From: Aeoliella mucimassa | Lineage (GTDB): Bacteria; Planctomycetota; Planctomycetia; Pirellulales; Lacipirellulaceae | Direction of reading: 5' to 3' | Length of the DNA: 64,000 nt | Assembly: GCF_007748035.1 (NCBI RefSeq) | Contig: NZ_CP036278.1 | Coordinates: 2,728,001 to 2,792,000, forward strand | Shown here: positions 9,752 to 19,962 of the stretch, in pieces | Numbering within the stretch: the stretch's first letter is position 1 | Layout: each line of letters starts with the position of its first letter | Program-made: the position numbers and the translations under genes | The notes under the pieces: generated by a model | Seen by the model: only the letters and a program-made list of their open reading frames with translations | Databases searched by the model: none | Told to the model about the DNA's origin: nothing

Positions 9752-10978
9752 TTATCCGCCGAAGTCGTCGTAGGCGATGTTTTCCTTCTCAACGCCCAGT
9801 TCGTCCAGCATCTTGAACACCGCGGCATTCATCATGGGAGGACCGCAGATATAGTATTCGATGTCTTCCGGCGCGGGATGCGTGCTCAAGTAGTTCTCGA
9901 GCAGCACCTGGTGGATGAACCCGGTGTAGCCATCCCAATTGTCTTCGGGCATGGGGTCGGACAGGGCGATGTTGAACTTGAAGTTCGGGAAATCCTTCTC
10001 GATATCGCGGAACTCATCCACATAGAACAATTCGCGGGTGCTACGACCACCGTACCAGTAGGACACTTTGCGGTTGGTCTTGCGTTCCTTGAACAGTTCA
10101 AAAATGTGACTACGCAAGGGAGCCATACCAGCACCACCACCGATGTAAACCATTTCGGCGTCGGTATCCTTAATGAAGAACTCACCGTAAGGGCCACTGA
10201 TGGTGACTTTATCGCCGGGCTTCTTCGAGAAGATGTACGATGACATCTTTCCAGGCGGAACGTTCGGCAGGCGTGGCGGTGGGCTGGCGATACGAACGTT
10301 GAGCATGATCATGCCCTTCTCGCCAGGGTAGTTGGCCATGGAGTAGGCTCGCACCACCTCTTCGTCGACCTTCGACACGTATTGCCAAACGTTGTACTTG
10401 TCCCAGTCCTCGTGGTACTCCTCTTCAATGTCGAAGTCCTTGTAGTGGATTTCGTGCGGAGGGCATTCGATCTGGATGTAACCGCCCGGCTTGAAATTCA
10501 CATCTTCGCCTTCGGGCAGCTTGAGCTTGAATTCCTTAATGAAGGTCGCGACGTTGTGGTTCGAGATGACCTCGCACTCCCACTTCTTGGTCTCGAACGC
10601 TTCGTCCGGTACCTCGACCTTCATGTCTTGCTTTACGGCCACCTGGCACGACAGCCGGCAGCCTTCGCGAGCTTCGCGATTATTGATATGTGTCTTCTCG
10701 GTCGGCAGGATGTCGCCACCCCCGTCGAGCACCTTCACTCGGCATTGAGCACAGGTTCCGCCGCCGCCGCAGGCGCTGGAAACGAAGATGCCTTCGCTGG
10801 CCAGGGCTCCGAGCAGTTTGCCGCCGGCTGGCACGTGAATCGTTTTTTGCTCGTTGATTTCAATCGATACGTCGCCCGATGCCACCAATTGCGACTTGGC
10901 GAACAGAATGAGCAGTACGAGCGCCACGACCACGCCGGTGAACATGGCAACGCCGTAAACGATGGTAATCGGTTCCAT
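9752..10978 (-). CDS. nqrF: Na+-translocating NADH:quinone reductase subunit F
   Basis: 408 residues from ATG 10978 ([10 protein letters not shown]), which matches the usual NqrF N-terminus and has a GAGG-type ribosome site about 8 bases upstream. An alternative in-frame ATG at 11014 would add 12 residues. An N-terminal membrane anchor is followed by a [2Fe-2S] ferredoxin domain ([12 protein letters not shown] with a later Cys in CRLSC), the FAD motif RAYSMA, and a nucleotide-binding [11 protein letters not shown]. NqrF takes hydride from NADH and passes electrons through FAD and the cluster into the complex. Length fits the family. Confidence 0.97.
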   Translation of the reverse strand: MEPITIVYGVAMFTGVVVALVLLILFAKSQLVASGDVSIEINEQKTIHVPAGGKLLGALASEGIFVSSACGGGGTCAQCRVKVLDGGGDILPTEKTHINNREAREGCRLSCQVAVKQDMKVEVPDEAFETKKWECEVISNHNVATFIKEFKLKLPEGEDVNFKPGGYIQIECPPHEIHYKDFDIEEEYHEDWDKYNVWQYVSKVDEEVVRAYSMANYPGEKGMIMLNVRIASPPPRLPNVPPGKMSSYIFSKKPGDKVTISGPYGEFFIKDTDAEMVYIGGGAGMAPLRSHIFELFKERKTNRKVSYWYGGRSTRELFYVDEFRDIEKDFPNFKFNIALSDPMPEDNWDGYTGFIHQVLLENYLSTHPAPEDIEYYICGPPMMNAAVFKMLDELGVEKENIAYDDFGG

Positions 10979-11044
10979 GAGGGATGCCTCAGCGAGAATC
11001 AAATGGCGGAGCAATTCCGCTTGAATGATAGGATATAGTGAAAG

Positions 11045-11653
11045 TTACTCAGGCAGGTTGATGCCGCCGAAGGCCATGAAAGCCAAGGCGATCAAGCCGA
11101 CCGTTATGAACGTGATACCGAGGCCGCGGAGCCCGTGGGGCACGTCGCTGTACTTCAGTTTCTCGCGAATACCTGCGAGGGCGAGAATGGCCAAGGCCCA
11201 GCCGAAACCAGCACCAAAACCGTACACAGCACTATCAGCGAGGTTGTAGCTGCGTTCGACCATGAACAGCGAACCACCCAGGATGGCGCAGTTCACCGTA
11301 ATCAGCGGCAGGAAGATACCCAGCGTGTTGTACAGTGCGGGAAAGAACTTATCGAGCGTCATTTCCAGAATCTGCACCATGGCGGCAATCGTACCGATGA
11401 AGCTAATCAACGAGAGAAACTCGAGGTTGATTCCATCGGCGATCGCGTTCTTCTTGAGCAGATAGACGTAGATCGCATTATTCAGTGGAACCGTGATCGT
11501 CATGATCACGATCACCGCGATGCCCAGACCGATGGCATTCTTAATGCTCTTCGACACGGCCAGGAAGGTACACATGCCGAGGAAGAACACCAGCGCCAGG
11601 TTCTGCACGAACACGGCGTTGAGGAAGATGTTGAAGTAGTGCTGGAGGTCCAT
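11045..11653 (-). CDS. nqrE: Na+-translocating NADH:quinone reductase subunit E
   Basis: 202 residues of almost wholly hydrophobic protein with six predicted helices. It has [17 protein letters not shown] and a second half-helix with [17 protein letters not shown], the inverted-repeat Cys-bearing helices of the NqrD/NqrE pair. Those cysteines bind the intramembrane iron centre that the NqrM domain encoded downstream is thought to help assemble. It lies between nqrD and nqrF, and its length fits the family. Confidence 0.97.
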   Translation of the reverse strand: MDLQHYFNIFLNAVFVQNLALVFFLGMCTFLAVSKSIKNAIGLGIAVIVIMTITVPLNNAIYVYLLKKNAIADGINLEFLSLISFIGTIAAMVQILEMTLDKFFPALYNTLGIFLPLITVNCAILGGSLFMVERSYNLADSAVYGFGAGFGWALAILALAGIREKLKYSDVPHGLRGLGITFITVGLIALAFMAFGGINLPE

Positions 11654-11718
11654 GTGGATGGGTCCAAATATTGGTTAGTGTGCGATCGCGAGGGAGTCGG
11701 ACAGCGTTAGGTGTAAGG

Positions 11719-12366
11719 TTACAGCGTGGGATCGGAGTTCATCTGGTTCGGCTTGAACGACCGAAGGATCCAAATGAAGATGCCGATCAGAAAGAACGCA
11801 CTCGGGGGAAGCAGCATCAAGCCATTCGGCTCGTACCAGCCTCCTTCGTCGGTTCCGTAAATTGCCAGTACCTGGTAACCGAGGATCGAACCCGAGCCAA
11901 ATAGTTCGCGAAAGAATCCGATGACCACGAGCAGCAAGCTGTAGCCGAGGCCGTTGCCGATGCCGTCGAGGAACGACAACCAAGGGCCTTCCTTCATGGC
12001 GAAGCCTTCGGCGCGGCCCATCACGATACAGTTGGTGATGATCAAGCCGACGAACACGCTCATCGTGCGGCTGATGTCTGGCAAGTAGGCCTTCAGGATC
12101 TGATCGACGATGATCACCATCGACGCAATGATCGTCATTTGGACGATAATGCGAATGCTGCTGGGGATCAGCTTGCGAATCGCACTGACAGCGGCGCTGG
12201 AAAAACCGGTAACCACAGTCACTGCGATGGCCATGGTAATGGCTTTATCCAGTTTGGTAGTCACCGCCAGAGCCGAGCAAATGCCGAGCACCTGCAGCGC
12301 GATGGGGTTGTTGTTGAAGATCGGGTTCAACAACACTTTGGAAGGGGTAGTTTTGGCCATGATCAA
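11719..12366 (-). CDS. nqrD: Na+-translocating NADH:quinone reductase subunit D
   Basis: 215 residues with six membrane helices. [17 protein letters not shown] and [17 protein letters not shown] carry the conserved intramembrane Cys residues expected of NqrD, homologous to NqrE in inverted topology. The start gives [21 protein letters not shown], and the second Met is equally possible. It lies between nqrC and nqrE on the same strand with gaps of 50-70 bases, consistent with a single nqr transcript. Confidence 0.97.
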   Translation of the reverse strand: MIMAKTTPSKVLLNPIFNNNPIALQVLGICSALAVTTKLDKAITMAIAVTVVTGFSSAAVSAIRKLIPSSIRIIVQMTIIASMVIIVDQILKAYLPDISRTMSVFVGLIITNCIVMGRAEGFAMKEGPWLSFLDGIGNGLGYSLLLVVIGFFRELFGSGSILGYQVLAIYGTDEGGWYEPNGLMLLPPSAFFLIGIFIWILRSFKPNQMNSDPTL

Positions 12367-12418
12367 ATTGGTCCAAGGAAGTATCTAGAGCGAAGCGTGA
12401 CGAACTGCTCTTAGTTGC

Positions 12419-13225
12419 CTAGAGGTCCGAGCCTGCGGTCTGTTTTTGGAGGAAAGGTCCGAACCCATCGGGGCCCAGCCAGTACTGCACAAAGTTCGAA
12501 ACACCATTGGTGGTAATCGTTGCACCCGAAAGGCCATCGATCGTGGTATCGGCGCCAGGGCCCGAGCTAGGAGCCGAACCCTTGATCACTTTGATCACCA
12601 CTTCGTGCTCGTCGTTGTAGGCGAGCTTGCCTTCCCATTTCTGCTGCCAAGTGGGGTTTTCGACTTCACCACCAAGGCCTGGTGTTTCGGCGTGTTCGTA
12701 GAAGGTAATGCCTTCGACGGTCTTGCCATCGGCATTGATCGACAGGAACCCATAAAGGGTCGACCAGAGACCTTTGCCGCTCACCGGCAGCACATATTGT
12801 TCGATCTTGTTCGGATCGCCTTCGGCGTGGATCTCATAGACGAACTGCATCTTGGCCCGGCGTTTGATGCCTGGCGAGGGGGTGACGCCTTCGATCTCCT
12901 TGCCAAGTTCTTTGCTGTTGGCAGCATCGCGAGGATCGAAGTCGGAGTACTTTTCCTTCCAGTCCTCGATTACGGTCTGATCTTCCAAATCGACCAGCAG
13001 CGTGGTGACCCGCTTTTCGATAATCGCGTCGACTTCTTCTTTCGACAGATCAGCCTTCTTATCGACCAGGTTCGCAGCGCGCAATACGTTGAGCTGCTTG
13101 TACAGCAGCTTGTTCTCTTCCTGTCGTCCATTCAGGAGGACAGCGGAACTCGCTACAAGCACGGAGCAAACTACGCAAACGCCTAGCGCTACCAAGATCG
13201 TTCCTAGAAACGAATCACGTTCCAT
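12419..13225 (-). CDS. nqrC: Na+-translocating NADH:quinone reductase subunit C
   Basis: 268 residues. One N-terminal membrane helix ([19 protein letters not shown]) is followed by a periplasmic FMN-binding domain. The flavinylation motif near the C-terminus reads [10 protein letters not shown], the Thr of SGAT being the residue that carries covalent FMN. ApbE, encoded at the end of the operon, is the expected modifying enzyme. Its first 11 bases overlap the end of nqrB, so translation is probably coupled. Confidence 0.97.
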   Translation of the reverse strand: MERDSFLGTILVALGVCVVCSVLVASSAVLLNGRQEENKLLYKQLNVLRAANLVDKKADLSKEEVDAIIEKRVTTLLVDLEDQTVIEDWKEKYSDFDPRDAANSKELGKEIEGVTPSPGIKRRAKMQFVYEIHAEGDPNKIEQYVLPVSGKGLWSTLYGFLSINADGKTVEGITFYEHAETPGLGGEVENPTWQQKWEGKLAYNDEHEVVIKVIKGSAPSSGPGADTTIDGLSGATITTNGVSNFVQYWLGPDGFGPFLQKQTAGSDL

Positions 13226-14492
13226 ATCGTGCGAGCCTCCGCTTGATGTTCGCTTGGATCACAAAGTAGTCGATCGTGGGAGCCATGACGTTCCCAAACA
13301 AAATGGCCAGCATGATACCTTCGGCAAAGCCGAGGTTCACCACTCGCACCAGGGCGGTCATGAACCCGATGAGGGCTCCGTACCACCACTTGCCGCTGTT
13401 CGTCATGGCGGCCGAAACCGGGTCGGTGGCCATAAACACGGTGCCAAAGGCAAAGCCACCAATGACCAGATGCCAGTACGGTGGGATTTGTACAACAGGG
13501 TTGCCGGTGAAGGTGAGCGTCAGCAACCAGGTGGTTGCGAGCAGACCGAGCACACAGCCAGTCATGATGCGCCAGGAACCGATGCCGGTGGCGATCAAGA
13601 TGGCGGCCCCAATCAGGCAGGCCAAGGCCGAGGTTTCGCCCATCGAACCGGGGATGAAACCAAGGAACGCGGTCATCCAGTCGAAGGTCGCCCCTTCGGA
13701 GACCGTATGCACCACTTCGGCCATCGCTTCGCTCGGGCCTTGCTCGGCCGTGGCGGTCATCATCTTGCCGAGTGTGGTCGCTCCGGAGAAGGCGTCGGTC
13801 TTCTGTACTGCGACCCACACGCCTTGGCCTAAGGGGTTTGTCTCGCCCGACAGGTACTTCGCAAAGGCAAAGTACACAAACGCGCGGGCGGTGAGGGCGG
13901 GGTTCAGGAAGTTCTTACCAGTGCCGCCGAACACTTCCTTGCCGATCAGCACACCAAATCCAATACCGGCCGCAACGATCAACAGCGGTGTCGTCGGCGG
14001 TAGCGTTAGCGGAAAAAGCATGCCGGTGACGAGGAAGCCCTCGTTGATCTCGTGACCGCGAACCAAGGCGAAGATCAGCTCGATCGTACCACCCACGGCC
14101 ATCGTGACGATGTACGCGGGAAGGAACCACAACGCCCCGTACACGAAGCACGATAGAACGCTGTTGGGATCGTGAGTGAATCCCATGTCGGTGAAGACCG
14201 TTTCGTGCCAGTCGTCAATAGCGGTGCCGGTTCCGGCATAGATTTGCAGGTTGGCTTGATACCCGGTGTTGTAGAGAGCCATCAGGATGCATGGCAGCAA
14301 GGCCACGATCACGGTCGACATCATCCGCTTCATGTCCAGGCTGTCGCGAACGTGGGGACCGGTTTTGGTCACCTCGCCCGGCGTGAACAGAAACGTGTCG
14401 CCCGCTTCGTACAACGGGTAGAACCGTTCGAGCTTACCGCCCTTGGTAAACAAAGGCTCTACTTTGTCGAGCAGGTTGCGAAGGAATTTCAT
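13215..14492 (-). CDS. nqrB: Na+-translocating NADH:quinone reductase subunit B
   Basis: 425 residues with about ten membrane helices. The covalent FMN site is [10 protein letters not shown]. Other family landmarks are [20 protein letters not shown] and [15 protein letters not shown]. NqrB forms the membrane core, with the riboflavin and one FMN cofactor, and is coupled to Na+ transport. The N-terminal ~50 residues are cytoplasmic. It is slightly longer than the usual ~412 residues. It lies after nqrA and overlaps nqrC. Confidence 0.97.
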   Translation of the reverse strand: MKFLRNLLDKVEPLFTKGGKLERFYPLYEAGDTFLFTPGEVTKTGPHVRDSLDMKRMMSTVIVALLPCILMALYNTGYQANLQIYAGTGTAIDDWHETVFTDMGFTHDPNSVLSCFVYGALWFLPAYIVTMAVGGTIELIFALVRGHEINEGFLVTGMLFPLTLPPTTPLLIVAAGIGFGVLIGKEVFGGTGKNFLNPALTARAFVYFAFAKYLSGETNPLGQGVWVAVQKTDAFSGATTLGKMMTATAEQGPSEAMAEVVHTVSEGATFDWMTAFLGFIPGSMGETSALACLIGAAILIATGIGSWRIMTGCVLGLLATTWLLTLTFTGNPVVQIPPYWHLVIGGFAFGTVFMATDPVSAAMTNSGKWWYGALIGFMTALVRVVNLGFAEGIMLAILFGNVMAPTIDYFVIQANIKRRLARYGT

Positions 14493-14583
14493 ATCAGGGG
14501 GATACTCGTTTTGGGACTTAGTGCTCGGGTGAGGGATGCCTCACACGAGTTTCCTCATTCCTCTTGCGGATGGTGGGCTTGGT

Positions 14584-15942
14584 TTAGCCCTCTTGTTCGA
14601 TGGTCGTCAGATTGCGACGCAGGATCGGTCCAAAGTCGTGCTTGCCGGTATCAACAAACGAGCACAGGGCCAGGTCTTCTTCGTCTAGTTCCAGGCAACC
14701 AAGTGCCTGGGCTTGCTCGGTATCATCGACTACCAGCGATTTCAGCAGCGGGGTCGCGATGATGTCGAGCGGCATCACTTGTTCGAACGAACCAAGCGGC
14801 ACAATCGCCCGCTCGCTACCTTCGGTAGAAGTGGTCATCGCAAATCGGCGACCAGCCGACAGTACCGACGCGAAGATCGGTTTGATCGAAAACTTGTTGA
14901 AGCCAGGACCGCTCCAGCCCATCAACTCGCGTTGCTTGCCTTCGGCGATCAACGTGATTGCGTTGTCGTAACGGCCGAGGAAGTCGACAGGCTCTACCGA
15001 CTTGCGACCAGCCAGCACCGAGCCCGATATCACCCGCACGCCATATTCGGCGTCGGTGGTCTCGCCGGCGGTGAGGTCGGTCATGTTAGCGCCAAGTTGG
15101 GTGCGGACGAGTCGTGGGTCTTTCGCCGCGGGGCCAGCCAGGGCGACCACTCGCTCGTTGCTCAGTTGTCCCGTGAGGAACAGGTGGCCAACGGCAATCA
15201 CGTCTTGGTAACCGATGTACCACGCGTGGCGTTCCAAGTTCACGGGCGCCAGGAAGTGAATGTGCGTGCCGGGCAAACCGGCGGGGTGCGGGCCAGCGAA
15301 CGAGGCCGATTCGACGCAGTCGAGGTCATCGCCAGGCAGGCTCACGCCATCGGCCTTGCAGAGGTAGGTTTTGCCTTCGGTCAGAGTGCTGAGCGCCTCG
15401 AGACCGGCTTTGAATTCGCGTTCGCGAGTCGAGATCACGATCTTCGGATCTGCGGCCAGCGGGTTGGTGTCGATCGCGGTGACGAACAACGCGTACGGCG
15501 ATGTTTCCGGATCGGGCACTTTGCTGAATGGGCGGGTCCGCAAGGCGGTCCACAGGCCCGATGCGATCAACTGCTCGCGAACTTCGACCGCTGGCAACTG
15601 AGTGAGATTGCTGTCGGTGTACGACTTGAAGTCGACCGACTCGTCGCCGTCGATCTCGATGGTGACCGACAGGAACTTTCGCTTGGCACCCCGCGACACG
15701 GCCACCACGCGGCCTGCCGCCGGTGCGGTATAGCAGACCGCAGGCAGCTTTTTGTCGGTGAACAGCACCTGACCCCGTTTTACGGTGTCGCCTTCGGCAA
15801 CCAACATCGTCGGCTTCATGCCGATGTAGTCGTCGCCCAGCAGCGCCACGCGAGTGGCAGGTACGGCGTCGCTGATTTGCTGCTTAGGCTCGCCAGCGAG
15901 GGGAATGTCAAGACCTTTGGTAATGCGGATTGGCTGAGGCAT
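14584..15942 (-). CDS. nqrA: Na+-translocating NADH:quinone reductase subunit A
   Basis: 452 residues, soluble. The N-terminus (IRITKGLDIPLAGEP) and YIGMKPTMLVAEGDTVKRGQ with VCYTAPAAGRVV are the barrel-sandwich signature of NqrA; AGTHIHFLAP-like and SGSVLAGRK motifs follow. NqrA sits on the cytoplasmic face of the complex and takes part in quinone binding. It is the first gene of the operon (minus strand), so the region from 15943 leftward in transcription sense, with the palindrome at 16041-16060, should hold the operon promoter. Confidence 0.96.
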   Translation of the reverse strand: MPQPIRITKGLDIPLAGEPKQQISDAVPATRVALLGDDYIGMKPTMLVAEGDTVKRGQVLFTDKKLPAVCYTAPAAGRVVAVSRGAKRKFLSVTIEIDGDESVDFKSYTDSNLTQLPAVEVREQLIASGLWTALRTRPFSKVPDPETSPYALFVTAIDTNPLAADPKIVISTREREFKAGLEALSTLTEGKTYLCKADGVSLPGDDLDCVESASFAGPHPAGLPGTHIHFLAPVNLERHAWYIGYQDVIAVGHLFLTGQLSNERVVALAGPAAKDPRLVRTQLGANMTDLTAGETTDAEYGVRVISGSVLAGRKSVEPVDFLGRYDNAITLIAEGKQRELMGWSGPGFNKFSIKPIFASVLSAGRRFAMTTSTEGSERAIVPLGSFEQVMPLDIIATPLLKSLVVDDTEQAQALGCLELDEEDLALCSFVDTGKHDFGPILRRNLTTIEQEG

Positions 15943-16040
15943 GATCGGGCGGGCAACTCGCTTAACGCGGGAATGTTGAGACGCTGGGCGGTAGCAGTGA
16001 CGAACGGACGCTGGTGGACGGTAAATCCGGCGAATGGAAG

Positions 16041-16060
16041 TTTGTGATTTTTTTCACAAA
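16041..16060. promoter_or_regulatory. Perfect CRP/FNR-type palindrome upstream of nqrA
   Basis: TGTGA-N6-TCACA (TGTGA at 16043-16047, TCACA at 16054-16058), extended to 7-bp arms TTTGTGA/TCACAAA, with an all-T spacer. This is the consensus architecture of CRP/FNR-superfamily operators. It lies about 100 bp upstream of the nqrA start codon, in a region with no gene. On the minus strand a TTGACC hexamer (16076-16071) lies just upstream, so the site could overlap the promoter core. Binding protein and effect are unknown. Confidence 0.5.
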
Positions 16061-16539
16061 ATCGACGCTAGGTCAACCCCTATAACGATTTAAGGCTTCT
16101 CCCACTCGACTGCCATAGGCCCGCTGGGAGAGAATTAGGCGGGATCTTTGCGGTGCGTGCCCACGGCATACAGGACTTGTCTACCGCCATATCCTACAAC
16201 ACTCCCGCTGGAAGGGAATGGGGATTTCGCCATTTCCTCTCGCACTGCGAACCCTAAACAAGGCCTTGCGTGTCTAGATGCTTGCAATGCATGGGTTTTG
16301 CAATTTCTTGCAGGCAGCTTTGCAATGAAATGCAGACACGATTTTGTTTTCCAAGCGAGGGGATTCCCTACCCAGCAGGTAGCGGATCGCCTGTTTTTTG
16401 CAGGTCTTGTTTAACAACTACCCGCGAAGTTGGCGATGTAGATAGGACCCGCTGCTGGGCTTCGAGCACCTGATTTTCAGACGGTTGCCCCCTGCCCTTT
16501 GCCATCCGCGGGTTGTTGATTAAGATGAAAGTCTTCGTT

Positions 16540-16612
16540 GGACAGGTAGCTCAGTTGGTAGAGCACGGCCCTGAAAAGGCCGGTGTCGCTGGTTCGATCC
16601 CAGTCCTGTCCA
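16540..16612 (+). tRNA. tRNA-Phe (anticodon GAA)
   Basis: A 73-nt cloverleaf. The acceptor arms GGACAGG (16540-16546) and CCTGTCC (16605-16611) pair perfectly, with discriminator A at 16612. The D arm is GCTC/GAGC. The anticodon arm is CGGCC/GGCCG with loop CTGAAAA, giving anticodon GAA. A 5-nt variable loop and a T arm with loop TTCGATC follow. The 3' CCA is not encoded. It is followed at once by CTTTTTTA. No integrase or phage-like gene lies beside it. Confidence 0.97.
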
Positions 16613-16785
16613 CTTTTTTATGCGCGGTCGCTAAGCTGGCGACTTGTGCCAGGCTCGTCTCAGGTAGCCGATCGGGTGGAGCTTCAAGCTCTAATCCCCC
16701 CCAGTGAGCACTCGACTAGCGGTTCATGCTGGCCATTAATCTATCTGCTTGCTGGCCAGCAACCACTTGGTCAGTCCTGCTTATT
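16613..16785. other. Gap between tRNA-Phe and lipoprotein gene
   Basis: 173 bases between the tRNA and the end of the minus-strand lipoprotein gene. A short T run directly follows the tRNA but no strong hairpin precedes it. Nothing else recognisable is seen. Confidence 0.4.
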
Positions 16786-17478
16786 TCAATCCTCGGCTGA
16801 CTGCATCGCCAGTGGTTTCGCCGTGAACGACATCGCCGCGGCCTCGGCTTCAGCCATTCCTGGTTCGTGATCGGGAGCCACGTCCTGACACAAGATCTGC
16901 ACGATCGTGTTGTTGTTTTCGGTGACGTAGAGCGTGGTGTGCATCGTCCGGCCGATCAGGCCTTCGCGAGCGCCGTCGGCAACTTCGCCGACCACGTGGC
17001 TGCGGACGAACTTCAGGTCGCCGACCATGCCCGTTTCGATCGGAGAACTGGAGAATGAATTGCGATGCGGTCGAATGCCATTGATGGAGTCCTCGAGCAT
17101 CGCTTCGAGCGACGGATAGTTCACCGATCTCAGTGGTACGATAATAACCATCAGCATGGGATAGGTTTCGTCCTGACGTACAGGCCCTACCCAGGTGTAG
17201 GAATTGCCTTGTTGCACTTGCTCGATGAAGGTGAAACTCTTCGGGGGCTGAAACACGAACTGCCCCATCTCGAACTTCTCGCCGAGTAGCGCCTGTTGCT
17301 CTTCGGTCAATTTCCATTCGGCGATCGGCGTGCTAGCGGATGAGTCCTCGGCTGCTGGCGCTGCCGTCTTGTTTGCGGAAGAGGGGCTGGTGGCCGGTGG
17401 ATCGCTGCAGCCAGTCAGGCTCAGCAAAACAGTCAGCGCGGCAAGGTGTGGCAAGAATGTGGAGCTAAGGGTCGCCAT
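16786..17478 (-). CDS. Predicted lipoprotein of unknown function
   Basis: 230 residues from ATG 17478. The frame is open ~170 residues further upstream, but only the internal Met gives a sensible product: a hydrophobic signal ending in a lipobox (LLSLTGCSDPP), with acylated Cys expected near residue 23. A low-complexity Ala/Ser/Thr linker and a compact domain of ~180 residues follow (PKSFTFIEQVQQG, HNSFSSSP-like region, TLYVTENNNTIVQILCQD). The domain resembles small secreted planctomycete proteins that I cannot place in a family. It is probably envelope-anchored. It stands alone between tRNA-Phe and the pentapeptide protein. Confidence 0.7.
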   Translation of the reverse strand: MATLSSTFLPHLAALTVLLSLTGCSDPPATSPSSANKTAAPAAEDSSASTPIAEWKLTEEQQALLGEKFEMGQFVFQPPKSFTFIEQVQQGNSYTWVGPVRQDETYPMLMVIIVPLRSVNYPSLEAMLEDSINGIRPHRNSFSSSPIETGMVGDLKFVRSHVVGEVADGAREGLIGRTMHTTLYVTENNNTIVQILCQDVAPDHEPGMAEAEAAAMSFTAKPLAMQSAED

Positions 17479-18018
17479 GGTTCGGTTCCAACACGGGGTC
17501 GTCGATTGTAACGAGAGCAATGCTCGCCAAGTCTCCCAGTGTAGTCTTCCCTTCCCACTGGTGATGCCAGTTCGGCCGACGCAAATGGCCAAAAATAATG
17601 CTTGAATCACGCGGGCGATGTGATCTAATAGTACAGAACAAATGTATATGTATCGAAGCTCGTTCGCGTCACGAGGAACAACTCGCATGTTATCAGTAGA
17701 AAACACCATCGGTAGATTGACTAAACACCAAATGCTGTGGTCGAAAAATATCGCTCCACGCTGGGGGCATTTGAAAACCACTTGCGTCGATTCAGTCGGC
17801 TGTAAGTCGTGCTTAGGAAAGAGTTTGCAACAACTGCCGGAGTCGTAAGAATTGCCCCCACGAATGAGATGTCCCGTTTGGTGGCAAATGAAATGTCTTA
17901 AGTCGCGAACACACAACAACTTAGGAGAATCGGTTTTGCCCCCACTCGGAACTGGGGGCACAACAGCACAGCACAGCACAGCACAGCCAGTCGGCATCGC
18001 GCTCGTACTGCGTTGCGA
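17479..18018. other. Intergenic region, no gene recognised
   Basis: About 540 bases between two minus-strand genes. Short frames exist on both strands but none has family motifs or a convincing ribosome site. The only notable structure is the pentanucleotide run at 17964-17987. Promoters for the lipoprotein gene should lie toward 17480-17640. Confidence 0.5.
17964..17987. repeat. Pentanucleotide microsatellite (CAGCA)n
   Basis: Nearly five uninterrupted copies of CAGCA, 24 bases, in non-coding sequence about 30 bases beyond the stop codon of the pentapeptide-repeat gene. Such runs are prone to slippage. No coding frame depends on it. Confidence 0.85.
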
Positions 18019-19962
18019 TCAATCCTCATAATCAAAATCGTCGAGAATCGCCCCTGTTTGGCGGGCCTGCTGTTCGATGGCCGGGTCGAGTTCGGCGTCG
18101 CGTAAATCAACCAGATAGAAATCGACCCCATCGACTTGAGCGCCGCGGAGTTTTGCGCCGCGCAGATTGGCTTTGCGAACCTGTTCAGGATGTTTGAAAT
18201 GAAGTTCCGTCAACTCGTCGGTGTAGAATCCCGTCATGCTCCCTTCCATGGCGATCGGGCTGTCGACCAACCCGCTCCGCGACGAACCCATATGGAACGA
18301 AGCCCCGCGCAGATTGGCGCGTCGCAGGTCGGCACCTTCCCAGTTGATTTCCGCCAGATGGGCATCGACCAGCCGGGCCTGGCAGAAGTCGCCGCCGGGA
18401 AACTGCGAGCCGGTGAGGTGGGCGTACGAAAGGTTGGCCTGGTAGAAGCTGCCCCCTTCGATGCTCACGTCTTCCAGCTGGGCGTGGTTCAGGTTCGCCC
18501 GGCTGAACTTCGCACCGTCGAGCGAAAGCGTACGCAGGTCGACATGCTCGAGTTGGGCACCGCTGAGGTCGGCGCTGTTCAGGTTGGCTTCCTCCAGGTT
18601 GGCCCCGGTGAGGCGAGCCGATTTAAGGTTGGCGTTCGACAGGTTCGCCCGGGTGAGCACCGCGTTGGTGAGACGTGCACCAGAGAGGTCGGCATTTCGC
18701 AGATCGGCCTCGTAGAAGTCGGCTCGCGAGAAGCTGGCGTTCGTGCAGTTTGCTCCCGCCAGCTTGGCGTGGGCAAAGTTGGCTTGCAGCGCGATCGCTT
18801 GTTGCATCTGCGCGCCGGCCAGGTTGGCTCCTTCAAACGAGCTAGATGTCAGCCGAGTATTCGACAGGTCGGCGCCGACCAGATCGGCTTCGCTGAAATC
18901 GCATTGCCCGAGCTTGGCGTCGGCCAGGTTTACTTCGGTCCAGTGGGCGCGGGGGAACGATCCCCCGCTAAGGTTCCAGAGCCGGCGACTCTCCGGCGTC
19001 GGCCGCCACATTGGGTCGAGTCGCAGCAGGATGCTGGCAGCCATCGGGTCGGCCGACGACCAGCCCCCCTGCTCCAGCAGACCCCCACCCTGTTCGAGCA
19101 GTTGCAACAGCAGAGCAGTCCCCTCTGCGTTGGTTTGCTCATCCTCCTTGGTTTGACCGTCTCCCTTCTTTTGCCCGTCTCCTTTCTTTTGAAAGTAGCG
19201 GGCGGTGAGATCAATCAAATCGGGCGGCAACGGCAACAGCAATCGTCGGCTGAGTCGACGAGTCGACTCGGCGGCGACGATCCACGTCGCTGCGAGCGGA
19301 AGTTGCACCGGACGGTGGCGGAGCAACGCCTTGAGTTCCGGCGTCGCTTCGCGTTGCAGCAACGAGATCCAGGTAGTGAACATCCAGGTGTTTTGCTCGC
19401 TGAGCATGGTCAAGCAAGCCTTCATGGCCGCAATCAACCCATCCTGCCCCCCTGCTCGTTCGCGAACCTCGGCCAGCATCGCTTCGGTCGGATCGTCGAG
19501 CGTCTGGTCGGCGGCAAAGTGGTCGAGCACGATGGTCGCCAGTTCCGGAAGCCAGATGCCTTGGGCGTGCGTCCCCAGTCGGTTCATCACATGCTTGCAA
19601 AGGTCGGAGTGGGCTGCGAGCAGGTACTCAACCAGATCGTCCCGCCCCCATGGCAACAGTTGCCAGCGTCGCCAGCGACGGGAGAGCTTTACCCCGCTGG
19701 TAGCGATCACCAACTGGGTTTCGGCCTGCTCGGCCACGTCGGCCAAGCTCGGCTCGTCGAGCACCAGCAGATTGGGAAAGGTCTCGTGCAGATGCCTGAC
19801 CGCGGTCGACTTGCCCGAGCCAGCGCCACCCACGACCCAAAAGATGCCGGTGGTGCCTTTGTCCAAGTGTTCGGCCACCAGATCCTCGAGCAAGCTAACC
19901 TGCCCCTCTCCTCCCCGGACTCGCGGGCGAACAATGGCATCCCGAGGGTGTATAGATGGCAT
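18019..19962 (-). CDS. P-loop NTPase fused to pentapeptide repeats
   Basis: 647 residues. The N-terminal part has a Walker A motif GGAGSGKST near residue 45 and a Walker B-like LLVLDEPSL, followed by a helical region to ~300 that includes a low-complexity KKGDGQ repeat. From about residue 330 to the C-terminus it is made of pentapeptide repeats of A(D/N)LxX type (for example LTGANLEEANLNSADLSGAQL as a run), which form a right-handed quadrilateral beta-helix. The layout resembles a STAND/NACHT-like switch with a repeat sensor, but no clear NACHT helical motifs are seen. No signal peptide, so probably cytoplasmic. Function unknown; ATP binding is well supported. Confidence 0.85.
   Translation of the reverse strand: MPSIHPRDAIVRPRVRGGEGQVSLLEDLVAEHLDKGTTGIFWVVGGAGSGKSTAVRHLHETFPNLLVLDEPSLADVAEQAETQLVIATSGVKLSRRWRRWQLLPWGRDDLVEYLLAAHSDLCKHVMNRLGTHAQGIWLPELATIVLDHFAADQTLDDPTEAMLAEVRERAGGQDGLIAAMKACLTMLSEQNTWMFTTWISLLQREATPELKALLRHRPVQLPLAATWIVAAESTRRLSRRLLLPLPPDLIDLTARYFQKKGDGQKKGDGQTKEDEQTNAEGTALLLQLLEQGGGLLEQGGWSSADPMAASILLRLDPMWRPTPESRRLWNLSGGSFPRAHWTEVNLADAKLGQCDFSEADLVGADLSNTRLTSSSFEGANLAGAQMQQAIALQANFAHAKLAGANCTNASFSRADFYEADLRNADLSGARLTNAVLTRANLSNANLKSARLTGANLEEANLNSADLSGAQLEHVDLRTLSLDGAKFSRANLNHAQLEDVSIEGGSFYQANLSYAHLTGSQFPGGDFCQARLVDAHLAEINWEGADLRRANLRGASFHMGSSRSGLVDSPIAMEGSMTGFYTDELTELHFKHPEQVRKANLRGAKLRGAQVDGVDFYLVDLRDAELDPAIEQQARQTGAILDDFDYED

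Noticed and set aside
14713-16047. 444-codon open frame antisense to nqrA
   Set aside because: nqrA matches its family over its full length. The antisense frame has no recognisable domain.
16540-18018. tRNA-associated integrated island
   Set aside because: No integrase, no direct repeat of the tRNA 3' end seen, and the following genes look like ordinary chromosomal ones.
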